A stretch of DNA of 64,000 nt from Magnolia sinica (taxonomy: Eukaryota > Streptophyta > Magnoliopsida > Magnoliales > Magnoliaceae): assembly GCF_029962835.1 (NCBI RefSeq), contig NC_080590.1, positions 58,960,001 to 59,024,000 on the forward strand, read 5' to 3'. Position numbers and translations under genes: made by a program. Below, piece after piece: positions 35,980 to 49,200 of the stretch. Below the pieces are notes generated by a model. The model searched no databases. It was not told where the DNA came from and saw only the letters and a program-made list of their open reading frames with translations. Position 1 is the stretch's first letter; each line of letters opens with the position of its first letter.

Positions 35980-36444
35980 GGAAAGAGATTGGTTACTCCC
36001 TTTGCCGCCAACCTGGTGGCTGGTGGTGGGTGCTATGTGGGCCCCACCATGATGTGTGTATTTTATCCATTTCGTTCATCTATTTTTACGAATCATTTTA
36101 GGGATCAAATATCCACCATTAAAATCCTGCTAAGGTCTATTGTACTATTTATTTGACATCCAATCTATTGATTAGGTCATACAGACCCAGTGAAGGGGTA
36201 AAAAACAAAGATAAGCTTGATCCAAAACTTTTATGGCTCTCAAAAATTTTTTAATGATTAACATTCATTTAACACTATTTCCTGTAATATAGTCCACATG
36301 TGAGATTGGGATATATTTGATTTTTGGCCTCATATTATTAAATAATATAAAAAATAATTGGACGACATGGATGAAACACATATATCTTACAACACCGACC
36401 ACGAGCCATTAGCTGGTGGCTGCGGGAGTAGCCAATCCTTTTCC
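35980..36444. mobile_element. Mutator-like MITE 1
   Basis: Terminal inverted repeats: GGAAAGAGATTGGTTACTCC on the left, and the reverse complement of the right end GGAAAAGGATTGGCTACTCC (17 of 20). The inverted similarity extends through the GTGGGCCCCACCATGATGTG and TATTTTATCCA region. Flanks GAGATTTGG and GAGACTTGA (7 of 9) suggest a 9-bp target duplication, typical of Mutator-like elements. No ORF. Confidence 0.75.
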
Positions 36445-36465
36445 GAGACTTGAGCCGTTTCATTC

Positions 36466-36989
36466 AGGATTTTGGAAAAAGATTGGCTATTAGCCCTGCA
36501 ACTCGCTAGTGGTTTGTGCTCCGTGGGCTCCACCATGCTGTATGTGTTTCATCCATACTGGTCACCCATTCTTTCATCTCATTTTATTGTGTGAGCCCAA
36601 AAATGAGATTGATCCAAATCTCAAGTGGGCCATACAACGTTGATTGAGCTGCCACCATTAAAAACTTCCTGGGGTCACAAAAGTTTTGAATCAAGCTGAT
36701 ATTTTTCCCTTCATCTAAGTACGCATGACCTAATCAACAGGTTAGATGTCAAATAACCATTACAGTGGGTCCTAAGAGGTTTTTAATGGTGGGCGTTCAA
36801 TTACTACTGCTTTCTCATGGTGTGGTCCACCTTAGATTTAGATATACCTGATTTTTGAGATCAACCCCTAAAATTACCTTTGAAAATAGATGGACTGCGT
36901 GGATAAAGCACATACATCATGGTTGGGTCCACATAGCACCGACTACTAGCCACCCGGCTGGTGGCAGCGTCACCAGCCAAACCGCGTCC
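36466..36989. mobile_element. Mutator-like MITE 2
   Basis: Same family as MITE 1. The outer ~90 bp are inverted (GATTGGCTATTAG...GTGGGCTCCACCATGCTGTA against the reverse complement of the right end). Flanks GTTTCATTC and GTTTCATTT (8 of 9) give a 9-bp target duplication. The body contains CCACCATTAAAAACTTCCTG and the CATTACAGTGGGTCCTA module that is amplified in the giant solo LTR. Confidence 0.78.
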
Positions 36990-37018
36990 GTTTCATTTTC
37001 GTATTCATGTCCCGAATG

Positions 37019-37345
37019 GACGCGGATTCACTGCGCTGGGATGCAAGGTGGGATCCACCGTGATGTTTACGAGAAATCTAACCCATTGTTTGAGCTCATT
37101 TTAGGACACTTGAACAAAAATGAGGAGGATCCAAAACCCAAGTGGGCCATACCAGATGAAGCAGTGGGAAAGTAATGCCTACCGTTGAAACCTCCCTGCT
37201 CCACCTTATTTATATGCCATCCACCTTATTTATATGTCATCCAAACCGTTTATAAGGTCATTTTCACTGCGATGAATTGAAAACACTAAAAACTTAGACC
37301 GATGCGAAACTTCTGTGCCATATAAATGTTTCAACGGTGGTTACA
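37019..37345. repeat. Third, truncated MITE-related segment in the NOM1 upstream region
   Basis: GGACGCGGATTCACTGCG resembles the end of MITE 2. Then come GGATCCACCGTGATGTTTAC, GAGGAGGATCCAAAACCCAA and a doubled CCACCTTATTTATATG. The right end is not defined. It reaches to within about 420 bp of the NOM1 start codon, so it probably supplies part of the promoter. Confidence 0.6.
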
Positions 37346-37548
37346 GAGCTCACGGAAGCCGGTGTTCCTGTCTGTTGAAAGCAGGCGCAGGAAGCCTAAC
37401 CATTCAAAGCAGAAGAGGCAGGAAGAGAGAGAGAGAGAAAGAGTTGAAGGGAGAGAGGGAGAGTGTGAATAGCTTCCTGCAACGGTCGGATTTCTAAGCC
37501 CTCTCCTGCTTTTCCAAATCATCACCGAAGAGGGGTTTTGGATTCCGA

Positions 37549-37608
37549 ATGCACTCTGCCAAACGACCCCGAAGGAGAGAGACAGTTAATTTCTGCCCAG
37601 AGGGATAG
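37549..37608 (+). CDS. Possible 19-codon upstream ORF of NOM1
   Basis: ATG at 37549 opens MHSAKRPRRRETVNFCPEG and stops at 37608, some 155 bp before the NOM1 start. It would matter only if the transcript begins upstream of 37549, which the sequence does not show. It is basic (KRPRRR). There is no homology to known conserved upstream peptides that I recognise. Confidence 0.25.
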   Translation: MHSAKRPRRRETVNFCPEG

Positions 37609-37656
37609 GGAGAGAGAAGAGTTCGTCATCGGTCGCCGGAGGTAGGGAACGAGAGC

Positions 37657-37660
<4 letters not shown>

Positions 37661-37729
<69 letters not shown>
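37661..37729. repeat. (GA)n microsatellite in the NOM1 5' leader
   Basis: About 34 GA dinucleotides ending 33 bp before the start codon, with looser GA-rich runs at 37412-37465 and 37605-37620. GA/TC repeats next to plant start sites can bind GAGA-binding (BBR/BPC) proteins; a role here is inferred only. Confidence 0.93.
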
Positions 37730-37731
<2 letters not shown>

Positions 37732-37762
37732 ACAGATTTTTTGGTTCCTCCTAAAAATTTCG

Positions 37763-38297
37763 ATGGCAAAGGAGAAGAAGGGTTTGAAGCAGATGAAACC
37801 GAGGAAGAAGACCAAGTTCGAGGAGTATCTAGAAATGGATATGAAGAGAGGCGCCATCTCAGCCGAAGAGGATTTGGAGTTAGAACGAAAGCTTGCGAAG
37901 AAGCTCAAGGTCAAAAACGGAAAATTACGTGGTCTCGATGATGGGATCAATATATTAACGGATGGGATTACGTCAGCCGTTTATTCTGAATTCGATGGCC
38001 GTGATGATGATATCTCAATTGCCAAAGAAGAAGAACAACAACAAGCTTCTGGAAAGAGTCCTTCGAGGAAGAAACATCAGAAGAGGAAGTTGGTGAAGGA
38101 CGCTGAGGACAGTGAGATGGCAGGTGGCGAAACATCGGAAGGAGCTGAGAAGGTGGCAGGTGTTATTGACATGGTAGAAGAGCCTTTTGCAGGGGTGGAT
38201 GCTTTGAATGAGAATGCGAAGTACGTGCCTCCTCATTTGAGGCCGCGGGAAGGGAATGAGTCAGAGGAGTGTTCTCAAATGCGGCGGCGAGTGAAAG
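37763..38297 (+). CDS. NOM1: NOM1 exon 1
   Basis: Codons 1-178 plus one base. Contains the basic N-terminus, acidic linker and KYVPPHLR. The donor is AAAG|GTATCA. The open frame continues about 40 bases into the intron. Confidence 0.9.
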
Positions 38298-41200
38298 GTA
38301 TCAAATTCATGCTGATGGAATTTCATTGTCTCTTGTAACTGTTTGGGTTTCTTTTTCGTGAATAAGAAATTTGAATGCTGCTTGTTTGAGTACTGTTTAG
38401 AAACCTGCTCACAGGTGCCCGTATGCAGGATCAGGGCTGTTCATCCCAACTGTGGATGCACCATGGCCCAGAAATCACTATGGTTTTCTGATCAGGTGGT
38501 CCTGTATTTTGAAAGCTATTGGTCAATTTCTAAAAATTGGTCATTTTTTCTTTGCATGTGGCACACTCAACTAGCTAGCCCGCCTGATTTTTTGGCCAGG
38601 GTGCATGATTTGGGACCTACCTGATGAATGGACTGGATGCCACTCCTGCATGCTGTGTCAACAGTGTCTATCTTTTGCAGCACTCTTCTTGAATTGGATG
38701 TATTTCATGTGACTTTTGTAGAATTGACTTGATTCCATTTTATGGTATTTAGGCCTGTTGAACAGGCTCTCAGAATCGAATGTCGAGTCGATCACAGAAG
38801 AGATATCTACGCTGTTTCGAGTATGGCTTTCTTCTCCTCTTTCTTTAATCACGTAAAACCATCAACATCTCATCGGGACATTTATGAGCAAATATACATT
38901 GTTTGATCGATCATTTACTCTCCAATAAACTGCACATCTGGGGCCATCATTCGGTAAACCGAATTGTTCATACGGTGAGCTGCTTGTTTGAAGAGATACC
39001 AAAAAATGTTCCCAAACGGATTATCCTAATTGTCCATTTGGGGGCCCATTAAATGTAGACTTTCTTGTAATCGCCCATTTCTATCAGACAGCTGGGGTTG
39101 TCTGATACCAGATATTAGGATGACCCAGTCGTTGCTGGATTTCATCAGATCTACAGCTTAGGTTACTAAAAGGTGGGACGTTGACACGTTGTTGAGTCTA
39201 CCAAGAAGTGTTGGTTTATTGACTGAGCATCATTAAATACCTCTGTTTCTAGAGGGAAACATTTAATGATCAGCCCAAACTCCTGCATTGTTTGTTTGGT
39301 TGAGCATTTGTTAGAAACTGGGCCCGTGCTTCAATAATCTGACATTCATTTGGTTGGCGTCTTTGTGGATGACTGAACTGCAAATGCCTACCCAATTGGG
39401 CAATTCGAGCCAAGCGATTTTTGTTCTAGAAATAGATGGTTTATTGACTGAGCATCATTAAATACCTCTGTTTCTAGAGGGAAACATTTAATGATCAGCC
39501 CAAACTCCTGCATTGTTTGTTTGGTTGAGCATTTGTTAGAAACTGGGCCTGTGCTTCAATAATCTGACATTCATTTGGTTGGCGTCTTTGTGGATGACTG
39601 AACTGCGAATGCCTACCCAATTGGACAATTTGAGCCAAGCGATTTTTGTTCTAGAAATAGATGGTTATGAACAAATATAGCCATCAGTCCTGACACTATG
39701 GTTCACTGATCAGATCAGATTGTTGAAACTTGGAAGTTGGAAATTTTTGGTCCATCACCCATCCTGTGTGACTCACAAGATGAACAATGAGGATCATGTA
39801 AAGGTGTGACCCGCCTGTACTGAAGCCAGGCCAAATGAAAAAAAATAATAATCTAGTTCTGGCTAAGCATTGTGTAAACCCATTTTCTTTAGGAACTCGG
39901 CATGTAATGATTGACAAGGTTCATTCACAGCTTCCTCTTTTGATTTCTGATCCTTTTGCAGTCTTTTGGTCGCAGCATTGGTTGTCAGATAATCAGTGAG
40001 GAGGTTTTGGCATCATGCTCCGGTGGACCTCGTGGCAATGAACAGTTAAGACCCTTATCTTTGTTTTCTCTTTAATCTTTATATCTCTTAGTTTGTTTTG
40101 ATGTTGAATTGAAGCTATATACTTTTCAAATGGTTTCCATCTGAACCTCTGTTTGAATTGTCTGGACAGAAATATATTGATTATTGGTTTCCTTTTTCCA
40201 TCATAAAAAATGCGCATAAACATGGAATCACATGCTAGTATGACAGATATTAACTGATGTTTGCCTTTGGAACTTGTAATTTGAATGATTCCCCAGAAGA
40301 AAAGAATGTGTCATTTAATCAACAGTTCCCTTTCAATAAATAAATAAACAGTTCCCTTTCACTATTAAAGCACAACATTTGAACTCAATGGAAATCAGAT
40401 CCTTTTATGCCCTCACTTCAATCAGCACAGTTAATTAATTAAAAACGCTCACTGATTTTTGGGGAAAAAATGCCAAATATGAGATTGTGAACTTTTGTGG
40501 ATTCATCTCTTGTTTATTTGTGTTGTGCCCTTCCGTTTCTGCGGGCATTTGTTACCCTGTGGTGTCTTTCATGGTTAAATCTGGGTCATTCATCTTCAGT
40601 TGTATTTGCTTTGGTTGCTCTCCAGGGCTCAGTTTTACTTCTTCATCGTTCTTATTTTACTGTTGCTCGTCTTTTGAATGTGCTGTCTTTTCTGTTTGCG
40701 AAGGTATGCTGCTGTTTTTGCAGCTTTTGTGGCTGGGATGGCATGTACTGTCGGGATTGACTTTAGTGCAAAGCTGATTGCCTCCCTTGCTAAATCTTTT
40801 GAGGTATGTGTTGCAAGTTCAAATCAAGCATTGCATTACTTACTGTTGTAACCAACATTTGTGTAGTTGGACCCATGTATTATTATTTTTAGAAATTCAC
40901 AAGAATGTATTGCCTGAGCTTCTTTCAAGTTTTCAGCATGTATCATGAGCTGGACGGCTATTTTATCACAAAGATGATGGTTTTCAAAGTGCTACATTCA
41001 GGGAGCTTCTTCTAATAAACGTTTTTGTTTTCTTTTCAGGTTGAATACTCAAAGGAAGATAGCCTTTCTTTACGTAATCTGACCCTGTTACTCTCTTACC
41101 TCTGCATCTTTGGCATTTGTTCCAGGTGTGCAACATACATAATGATGGAGGATTGCAGTTTTTTTCCCCCTATCATTGTGGAGAATTTCAGTTTTTTTGC

Positions 41201-43209
41201 ATTGGTTTTAAACCAGAAACAATCTAGTAGTTGCCTACTATAACTCTTTTTTGAAGATTAGCGAGTAATCTCTATTGATAAAACTGTTAAGACAAACGTC
41301 ATAACATAAAAAGTACAACCCTTAAAAAAAGGCTGAAAGAAAGCCCAAGTTACATCCCAAATAACACAAAAATTTCATCAATGATTACATCTTTAATCCC
41401 AAACACACATTCTAAAACATCTTTAATGCTTACCTCCTACAACACCCCTCCTTTCATAGACCCTATGTGACTCTTTAATGAGAATCCCCCCAACTAAGAG
41501 ATTGATTTCAAATCAATCTAATCTACCTAAGATGTTAAAAGCCTAATAATAGTACGGGCAAATCTAAGAAATAATCTTCAAAATCTTCAATCACATTTTT
41601 AAATCAGCCCTATATCATCAATCACATCTCTTGCAAATAAAATATTGTAGCCCTTCATATTTAGGCTCTAAATCTATAAATAAATAGTCTAGAATCAGCA
41701 TGTGCTAGGCGATACGGTTGACCTGCATCACTATGACCAAATCATTTTAGTAGACAAATGCTTCTTTTTTTTCTTTTCTTTTTTTTTTTTTCCTGGATGA
41801 TGATGGAACTTTATTAAAAAAATGAGAATAACTAATCACCAAAGGGGAGAGGGGGCGCGTTTCCAATACATAAGGAAGAATGTTGAGCACATCCTTCGGC
41901 CAAGACTTATGGCAAATTATTCACTTCCCTACCCACATGACATGAGCAAATGAAATGTTTAACAACGAGGCATGGTGATAATAGAGTTTCCATGCCTTTG
42001 ACTAGCCTTTTTGGAGCCAACCCATTAGACCATTACATTCAAGTATTCACCCTCCCCGGACGGAGCAAAATTTTCACTGCTAAGCAACCCCTTTCTGTGG
42101 GTGAACACCTACGTGCCTAGCTAAAAATTCCCCTTCACTGACAGGGCTGGAGGAAAGGATGATCTCATGTTTGCCGTTTCTGACCATTCCACCGATACCT
42201 AATTAGTACCCTTTCAAACTACTACCAACCCTTAAGGGTCGTTTGGATTTGGGCAAAGTTGTGTCTCAACTAGTAGGCATGGATAACCCTACATGTTCAG
42301 GATTTGTCAACTCCCTTGTGCATGGAACAAATGCACTTTTGGACTAGTCATGTGTATGTGACTGGTAGACCACGGATTGGGTATCTCTGCTGGAGAGGTG
42401 GAATTAATTGTCAATGACACTTCATAGTTTCGATGCATGTGAGGATCATATTCATCTGTGCACATGCATGGCATGTTTCAATGTGCCGCATGTGTGACCG
42501 TCCTAAGTTCAAGCATCCTACATGTGCATATGTGCCACCATCAATCTACAAGCACTTAAAAATATGGCACATGTGTCAAATGTGCACATGCACATGTGTG
42601 AGCGTGCCACCAACTAATCTTTAATTTACCCACATGTGCTACAACCTATATTGTCCATGATCCAGGTGGTTTGACAAACAGTTGGTGGAATACCAGGCAA
42701 TCTGAAACTTTTTTAAATGATATTCAAGAGAAGAACGTTCTAGAAAGATTCATAGAATTAGAACAAGAAATGATAGAGTACCTGGAGATAGATACAAAAG
42801 GGATGGCATGACTAGTTAGCAACAACGTGTCCATGACCAGCTAGCCTTAACAGCATACCATGGATTGCTTGTCCCAACACAACCTTGCCCATATCCAAAC
42901 TAACCCTTAGGCTGACACCTCCAAGCAGGCACATCTTTAATCATGGTTGGTTCACTCTGGACCATAGACGACAGATTGCATAAAAGATCCAAGTTGGAAA
43001 TTCCCACATTCTCTTGTACCCTTTGATGGATGTGGTAGGCGTAATCTGCTTTGTAACCGTAAACCTGACATCCACCTCATCAAGCAATCACAAGTGTGAT
43101 CTACTCATTTTCAGTATTTTTTTCCCCTCCCTTTGGATTGGGTTCCCCCTTTTTCATCACTTTTTTTCCATTCGTCTGGCTTCTTTCCCAACTCTTTTTC
43201 CTTTTCTTT

Positions 43210-43263
<54 letters not shown>

Positions 43264-46200
43264 TTTTTTGAAAATATCTTCTTCCCCAACTTTCCCAAGC
43301 CTTTTGTTTTCCTCTGAAGGGACAAAATCTGGAGAGTCCAGCCAGTCCTTATCTTCCTGTCGTAGAATTCGAAAAACATGAACAGGCCTACCTCTGCAAA
43401 TTTCCTCGCCAACTAAAAATCCTGATCCAAATAATTACATCTCCTCTCCTTTAATATCTACCTGTTCAATTTCAAGAAGCAATAACCCACTGTAGTGAAC
43501 ATTTGTAGGAACCAGGCATGTGTCCGGATTTCATAAATATGGGAACTAGAGACCTCTCCATCATTTAGGGGCTTTGGTCCAGGGAATGAGGTTTTGTAGT
43601 ATGTAAATCAAAGCCAGGTATGTAATGGTGTTGGTCGCCTCTGAACTAAGAGCTCGGACATCAATATCATGAACTTGCTTTCTAAATTCTTCTTAGCATA
43701 AAGTTGTACCTCATCCACCGAAGTTGTGCATGCTAAGGTAAATTTGTACTCATGCGATATATCCATTCTAGTTGGCGCATGTGTTTTTGTTTTTGTTTTT
43801 TTTTTTTAAATTTTTGAAGAGTAAACGGAATTTTATTAAAGGCCCGCTGGTAACAGCCAGTGAGGAAAGAATACAAGGAGAACACAACTAAGAGAGAGCC
43901 AGAGACTCAACATTCAAGACTTTGCAAGGGAGCCCCAGTCATCACCCTGGAGACTTTACAAAGGACCCCCACTCAAAGACAAGAGCCAAGACATTAGCTA
44001 TGAGCATCTCAATTGACAAGGAACAGTTTTGAAAACATCGTCTGTTCCGCTGGGCCGCTCATCCTGAGTGTGCCCCTGCATCCCACAGGCCACCCCAATC
44101 AAGTCCTGTGTGGAAATGCTTCCGCATTAATCACATCCGGTGAGGAGTCTCGAACATGAGACATCCCACTCTGATATTAATTTGATGCAGGGAAATTAAC
44201 CACTTGCTCTAAAAGCTCGAACTGATAGAGCATGGCGAATTAATCCCTTTATCTCATAGTCTAGGTGCCAAATCCATGTGTTAGGTCCCCATCCGAACCC
44301 TTCTCATGAGCCCCAAATATATGGGTTCCGCCTCAAACGAGCCACCCGCCTCACACGGACTCCAAATCCATGAGTTATGTAGGCCGCCCACCCCGAGTAT
44401 GCCCCTGCATTCCATAGGCTACCCCAGTCGAGCCCAGTGTGAAAATGCTCCTGCATTAGAAGGTCCTTAACGTTGCTCAGCATGGGCCATGACGAAGTGA
44501 AGGGAGAGAGGGCATGCGACCTCACCTTGGAGGTGAAGGAGCAGCAAATAAATAGGTGATCCACTATCTCCTCAGCTTGTTTACAAAGGTAGCATCTATT
44601 TGGGATGATCATAGAGTGCTTTTGAAGGTTGTCAATCATTGGGTTTTATCAGTAAAAGATGGTTCAAACTAGTGATATGTGTTAAGTTCTACCAGCGTAT
44701 GTGCATGTGGTGCACACATTGTTACAGCCCTAAAATGACGGGAGATAAGCAAGATGAAGTATCCTTGTGACAGCTGGGGTAGCAATACTAGTCCTTGAGC
44801 ATTTAACAACCACCTAGAAAGATGTCATGGAGATAGGGAATCCTCTTCTGAGACAACTCAAAATGAATTGGGTTAACTTTGAAGGTATGGAGGACCTGCA
44901 CCAAGGACTTCAATAGCCTCACTGCCCTAGGGCCCTAGAGCCTTTGTTCCCCCTCAACAGGAGTACCTAGTACATCCTGAGGGAGAACAAAATTATCACA
45001 CAAAGGATCAAACTAGGCACGTAATGATCGAGATCCTGGTTTGAGATGGTAATCCAAATCCCAAGATTGACTGTTAATTAGTGTTAAATTATTTCTGTTG
45101 GTATGAAATTGCCAAGTCTGTTAAGCTGCATTTCACAATTCTGAAACTCAAGGGCAATAGCCCAGGTGGTGGTACACAATTCGAGAAGACTTCCAATATT
45201 GTGGCCTCCTTCCACGGGAAACAAGGAGGAGATGAAGGCAAGACAGCGCAGAGATTCCTGCCTCTTGATTATGAGATGGTCACATTCTAGGAGCTTTCCT
45301 TGAGACAAGATAAATTGACCATTTAACAGTACATAGAACAAGATTATGAGTTGACAGTCCAATGTTGGCTACCTTAGACTGCCAAGCAAAAAATTGGCCA
45401 ATATTGCAATGGACCGTGGGCAAGCATCCGAAGTGAGTTGGGGAATGTTCAATTGAACAATGTGGATGGGGCTTACCAGATGGCAAGTGTGGGATTATAA
45501 CAGAAGCATGATGACCAGGTGTAGTACTTCTCCAGCGGCGGATATCCAACATGCTGTCCCTGGGTGAGTAGCTCTACCTCGCATTGTTGCACCGCATGCA
45601 GGGGAATCACAATGATCACCTATTATCACCAACACGGACAGTCACAGCGCTGTATGCGTTACTGCCCCTAAGACCAGTCATGAAACAGGAAAGATTCCAT
45701 AGAGAGATCATGGGAATTTTTTCTTACTACGAGTTTGGAGGGAAAGGACATCATGCAGCATCATGTCCTACCAAGAACCCAACTGTTGTGATGAACCTCT
45801 AAGAAAAAAAGAAAAAAAACAGAAGAAAAACCAACCAATTTAGTCACTAAGGAAGCCGAAGATGGAGCAAAAGATGGTGTTGAAGACAATGGTGTCTTTC
45901 TAAGTGATGATTAAGCAGATTGATCGAGTAGCTAAGGAGGACAATTGAAAACTGGTTGCACAATATTGTTTTTCATACTCGTGGTACAGGTGAAGGAAAG
46001 CCCATCAAGGTCATCATCAACAACAGAAGCACCCTTAACATTGTTTTGCAGAAAGCAATTGATCGCAATTGTGAGTGTACAGACAGCCTTACCAAGTTGC
46101 CATGATGAGCTGCGAGATAATGCAGGCGACCCATTGATGCCTGGTGATCATTCATTAGGACACTATTTCACTGAGTCTTTATGGTTTGACATCATCTTGA

Positions 46201-49200
46201 TGACTGTCACCTTCTACTCAGCTGACCTTGGAAGTATGATGGTTATGTGAAATGCCATGGGCTCACCGGCACATACAAACCTGTGCATCATGGAAAAGAG
46301 GTCACTCTCCACCCAATAAAGGATGATCCTCCATAAAAGGATGACAGAATGAAAATTTGTTACAGTGAGTGGGGATTTCATATGCCATGGTATGATGATT
46401 ACGAACCAGCTGGTAGAAAGTGTGGTGGACGATAAATCAGCTACACCTTGGAAACAAAAACATCAGGCAGAAAGGAGAGCACCACAGTTTGTGAAGAAGA
46501 AAGGGAACCAGGAATAGACAAGTTGTGTTAAAGAGTGCAAACGGGATCGAAGACATGCTGTAGATTTAGGGATAAATGCTAACCAAGTACCTGCCAACAG
46601 TAATGCTGAAGAAGAAGAATTGCTACAACAAAGTAGCCGATTGGAAGTTTCTTCTTGATAATATGCAACTTCAGGTTCTTTCAAAGATGGGGGAAAACTG
46701 ATGCAAGCAAAACCCAATTTTATATCGGATCACATGTGATCTCATGTGAGCCCCGCATGACCACACATGTGGGAGACTGCTGTTTATAGTGAATCATTTG
46801 GTTGTTCAAGTTGTTTTCATGCATAAAATAAGGGGAATATATTGAGATGCTTCACTTATGGTCTGTTAGGGAGGAGTTCCTTAAGTAAGGGCATTTTGGT
46901 AATTCTACATGCCATTAGGGTTTAAGGCTTTTGTTTAACACTCTACATAAATCCCTCTTGGGTGTGTGATTCTATTAAAGCGAACATTTTTTATGAAAAT
47001 TTTGAGAAAACTTCATTGAAAGCATGAGTTGCTTGTTGAATCTTACTATATGTTGCAAAGAATCATTATTTTTCCTTTTTCTTCTTTCCCAAAATCATTG
47101 CTTTTATATATAAAAAAAAAAAAAAAAATCTTTGATCCACTTTGTATCTCCAGCTGTGTCAATAAGCTTCAATTCTTCCTTCTAATCACATGTCCGGCCT
47201 TCAAATGCCATAACTCTGGTCTACTCAGCGCTTATCCAATCACCTCCATCCAACCTCAGCATCCCAGAACCTTTCAAATAATCAGGCAAAGAGCTTTCAT
47301 CTTTTGGTTCTTGAAGGATCAGTTTCATTTGTAATGATCACATATAAAAGACACACTGGTACATGTGTTAGTGTAATCCTAACTGTTCATCCATCGAAAT
47401 GTGCCGTTTGGAAAATTTTAACCATTTAGTCAATAGGGTTTTTGTCATTTTTTGAGAGTTAAAAACAAAAGGTTAATAATCAATGGCTCGCAATCATTGG
47501 TCAAGAGTCTTCTATTCAAGCAGTTAAGATTTGTTTTACCTGCGTGACTTTTGGGCTATGACCCCATGTCTACCGCGTGTCTCAATGGAGGTGGATGTGA
47601 GGGTTTGGAGTGGTATTACGCGTGCATGGTGTGCCATAAAGGCCGTTACGTAAAGGTAACGGTGGCAACCGTTACACGTTACGGGGTCATAACGGCCGTA
47701 ACAACCGTTATGGAAAAAAATGACCCGTAATTGCCATTAACGGCACGTTACATATACTATAAAAGCTATAATAGCCTCGTAATGGTCTATTACGGGACAT
47801 ATACAGGTTTTTCATACTTTTTAATCAACATTACGTGGCAGATAGACGTTTTTCGGGGGTTTTTTCAATAAATAAAAAAATAAAATAGAGAGACTGTAAC
47901 GGCCGTTACGGGACCGTAACAGCCGTTATGCCCCGTATCGTAAAGGTAACGGTGGTGGCCGTTACGGCCACCGTTACCATTACAGAACACCTTGGGGTGT
48001 GATATTAGCATTCCTCTGGTTTAGCAAGACCATACAATAGCAATGATTTTATTTTTTCAGTTTTCCTTGACAATTCCCTCTTTACTGTTCTGATGACTGA
48101 TGAGACTATTTGTTTGATGGCCATGGTACTGGAACACCAATAGGCATCTGCTTTTGATGCATACATTTCAGGATAAAAGAAAACTTTCTTTTATATATTG
48201 ATTTCTCCAGTAAGCTGTATCATATGTTTTCTCATCATTCTCTGCAATTGGCTGCTTTTTTTTCGTGGTGATCTGCAGTGATTTAATATATGACTTCCTG
48301 TCCATGTTGAGCAAGCGCTTGACGGAGATGGATGTTGCTACAATCTTAACTATTCTACAATGTCAGTGATCTCCTTTCTTCTTCTTCTTCTTCTTCTAAC
48401 TCCTTAATTGTACTATCTTAGATGAGCTTTGCTATGTGCACATGCATGTGGAATGAAGTTCATGCACAGGGCACACATTGCAGCATGGCACATAGGTGCG
48501 AGATCCAATCCATCTGTCAGGTTGGTTCTTCAAAAGCGCCATCAGAAACAAAGAAATGGTGCGGTTGAAACATTGGAGCAAAGGATTCGTTTTCTCATTT
48601 TTACAAATATATTATGATTATGTTTACTGGATGAATTTCCAAATCTTTTTATTTCCCTTGGCGCTTGGATTTGCCTTGCTGAATGGATTTGAATCCCTCC
48701 TGCTTTGGGAATGATGAGGAAAGAGGTTGCTCGGCATCGATCAAAAATAAACCTGGTCCACTCAGTACAGTGGCACCAATATTGGAAACAGGCAGATGGG
48801 TTAGAAAACTTCAGCCAAGTTTTTCAGAGCCGTACATTTGTTTAGCTATTTGTGCCCCAACTGACCTGTGGATCAACCTGATTCTTGGGCTAGGGCATTG
48901 ATATAGTGGTGTCATTCTGATGGATGAATTAGGTCCGAGACCTATCATGCCTCACTGCCACATGTGTGGCGTGAGCTTTAATGCACACAAGTGTGGGCTT
49001 AGCAAAGCTCATGTTATATCTCGTACTTAGCGGACATTTTCTGGAATTTCGCAATCCTATCCACCTTTTTTTTTTCACTGCCACGTCCTTAGTGCTGGAA
49101 ATGTGCGGGCTTGCTAGTCAGGCTTCCAGGTCCATTCCACCACATGCTAGAGTTGAGCCAGAGTTTTAGGCCTGACTAATAACCAGGCCTGGCCCCAGCC

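Noticed and set aside
37763-38338. Single-exon 191-codon protein
   Set aside because: The frame runs 12 codons past a good GT donor at 38298 into intron 1. The conserved continuation is in exon 2 at 38753.
40487-40777. 96-codon and 87-codon plus-strand frames around NOM1 exon 4
   Set aside because: They are shifted frames over intron 3 and exon 4; the splice-consistent frame gives the conserved MIF4G sequence.
43014-43412. Ser/Leu-rich and Arg/Glu-rich frames
   Set aside because: Translations of the (TC)n microsatellite on both strands.
47105-47127. A-rich run as a LINE poly-A tail
   Set aside because: No LINE sequence lies upstream; the context is the gypsy 3' LTR leader.
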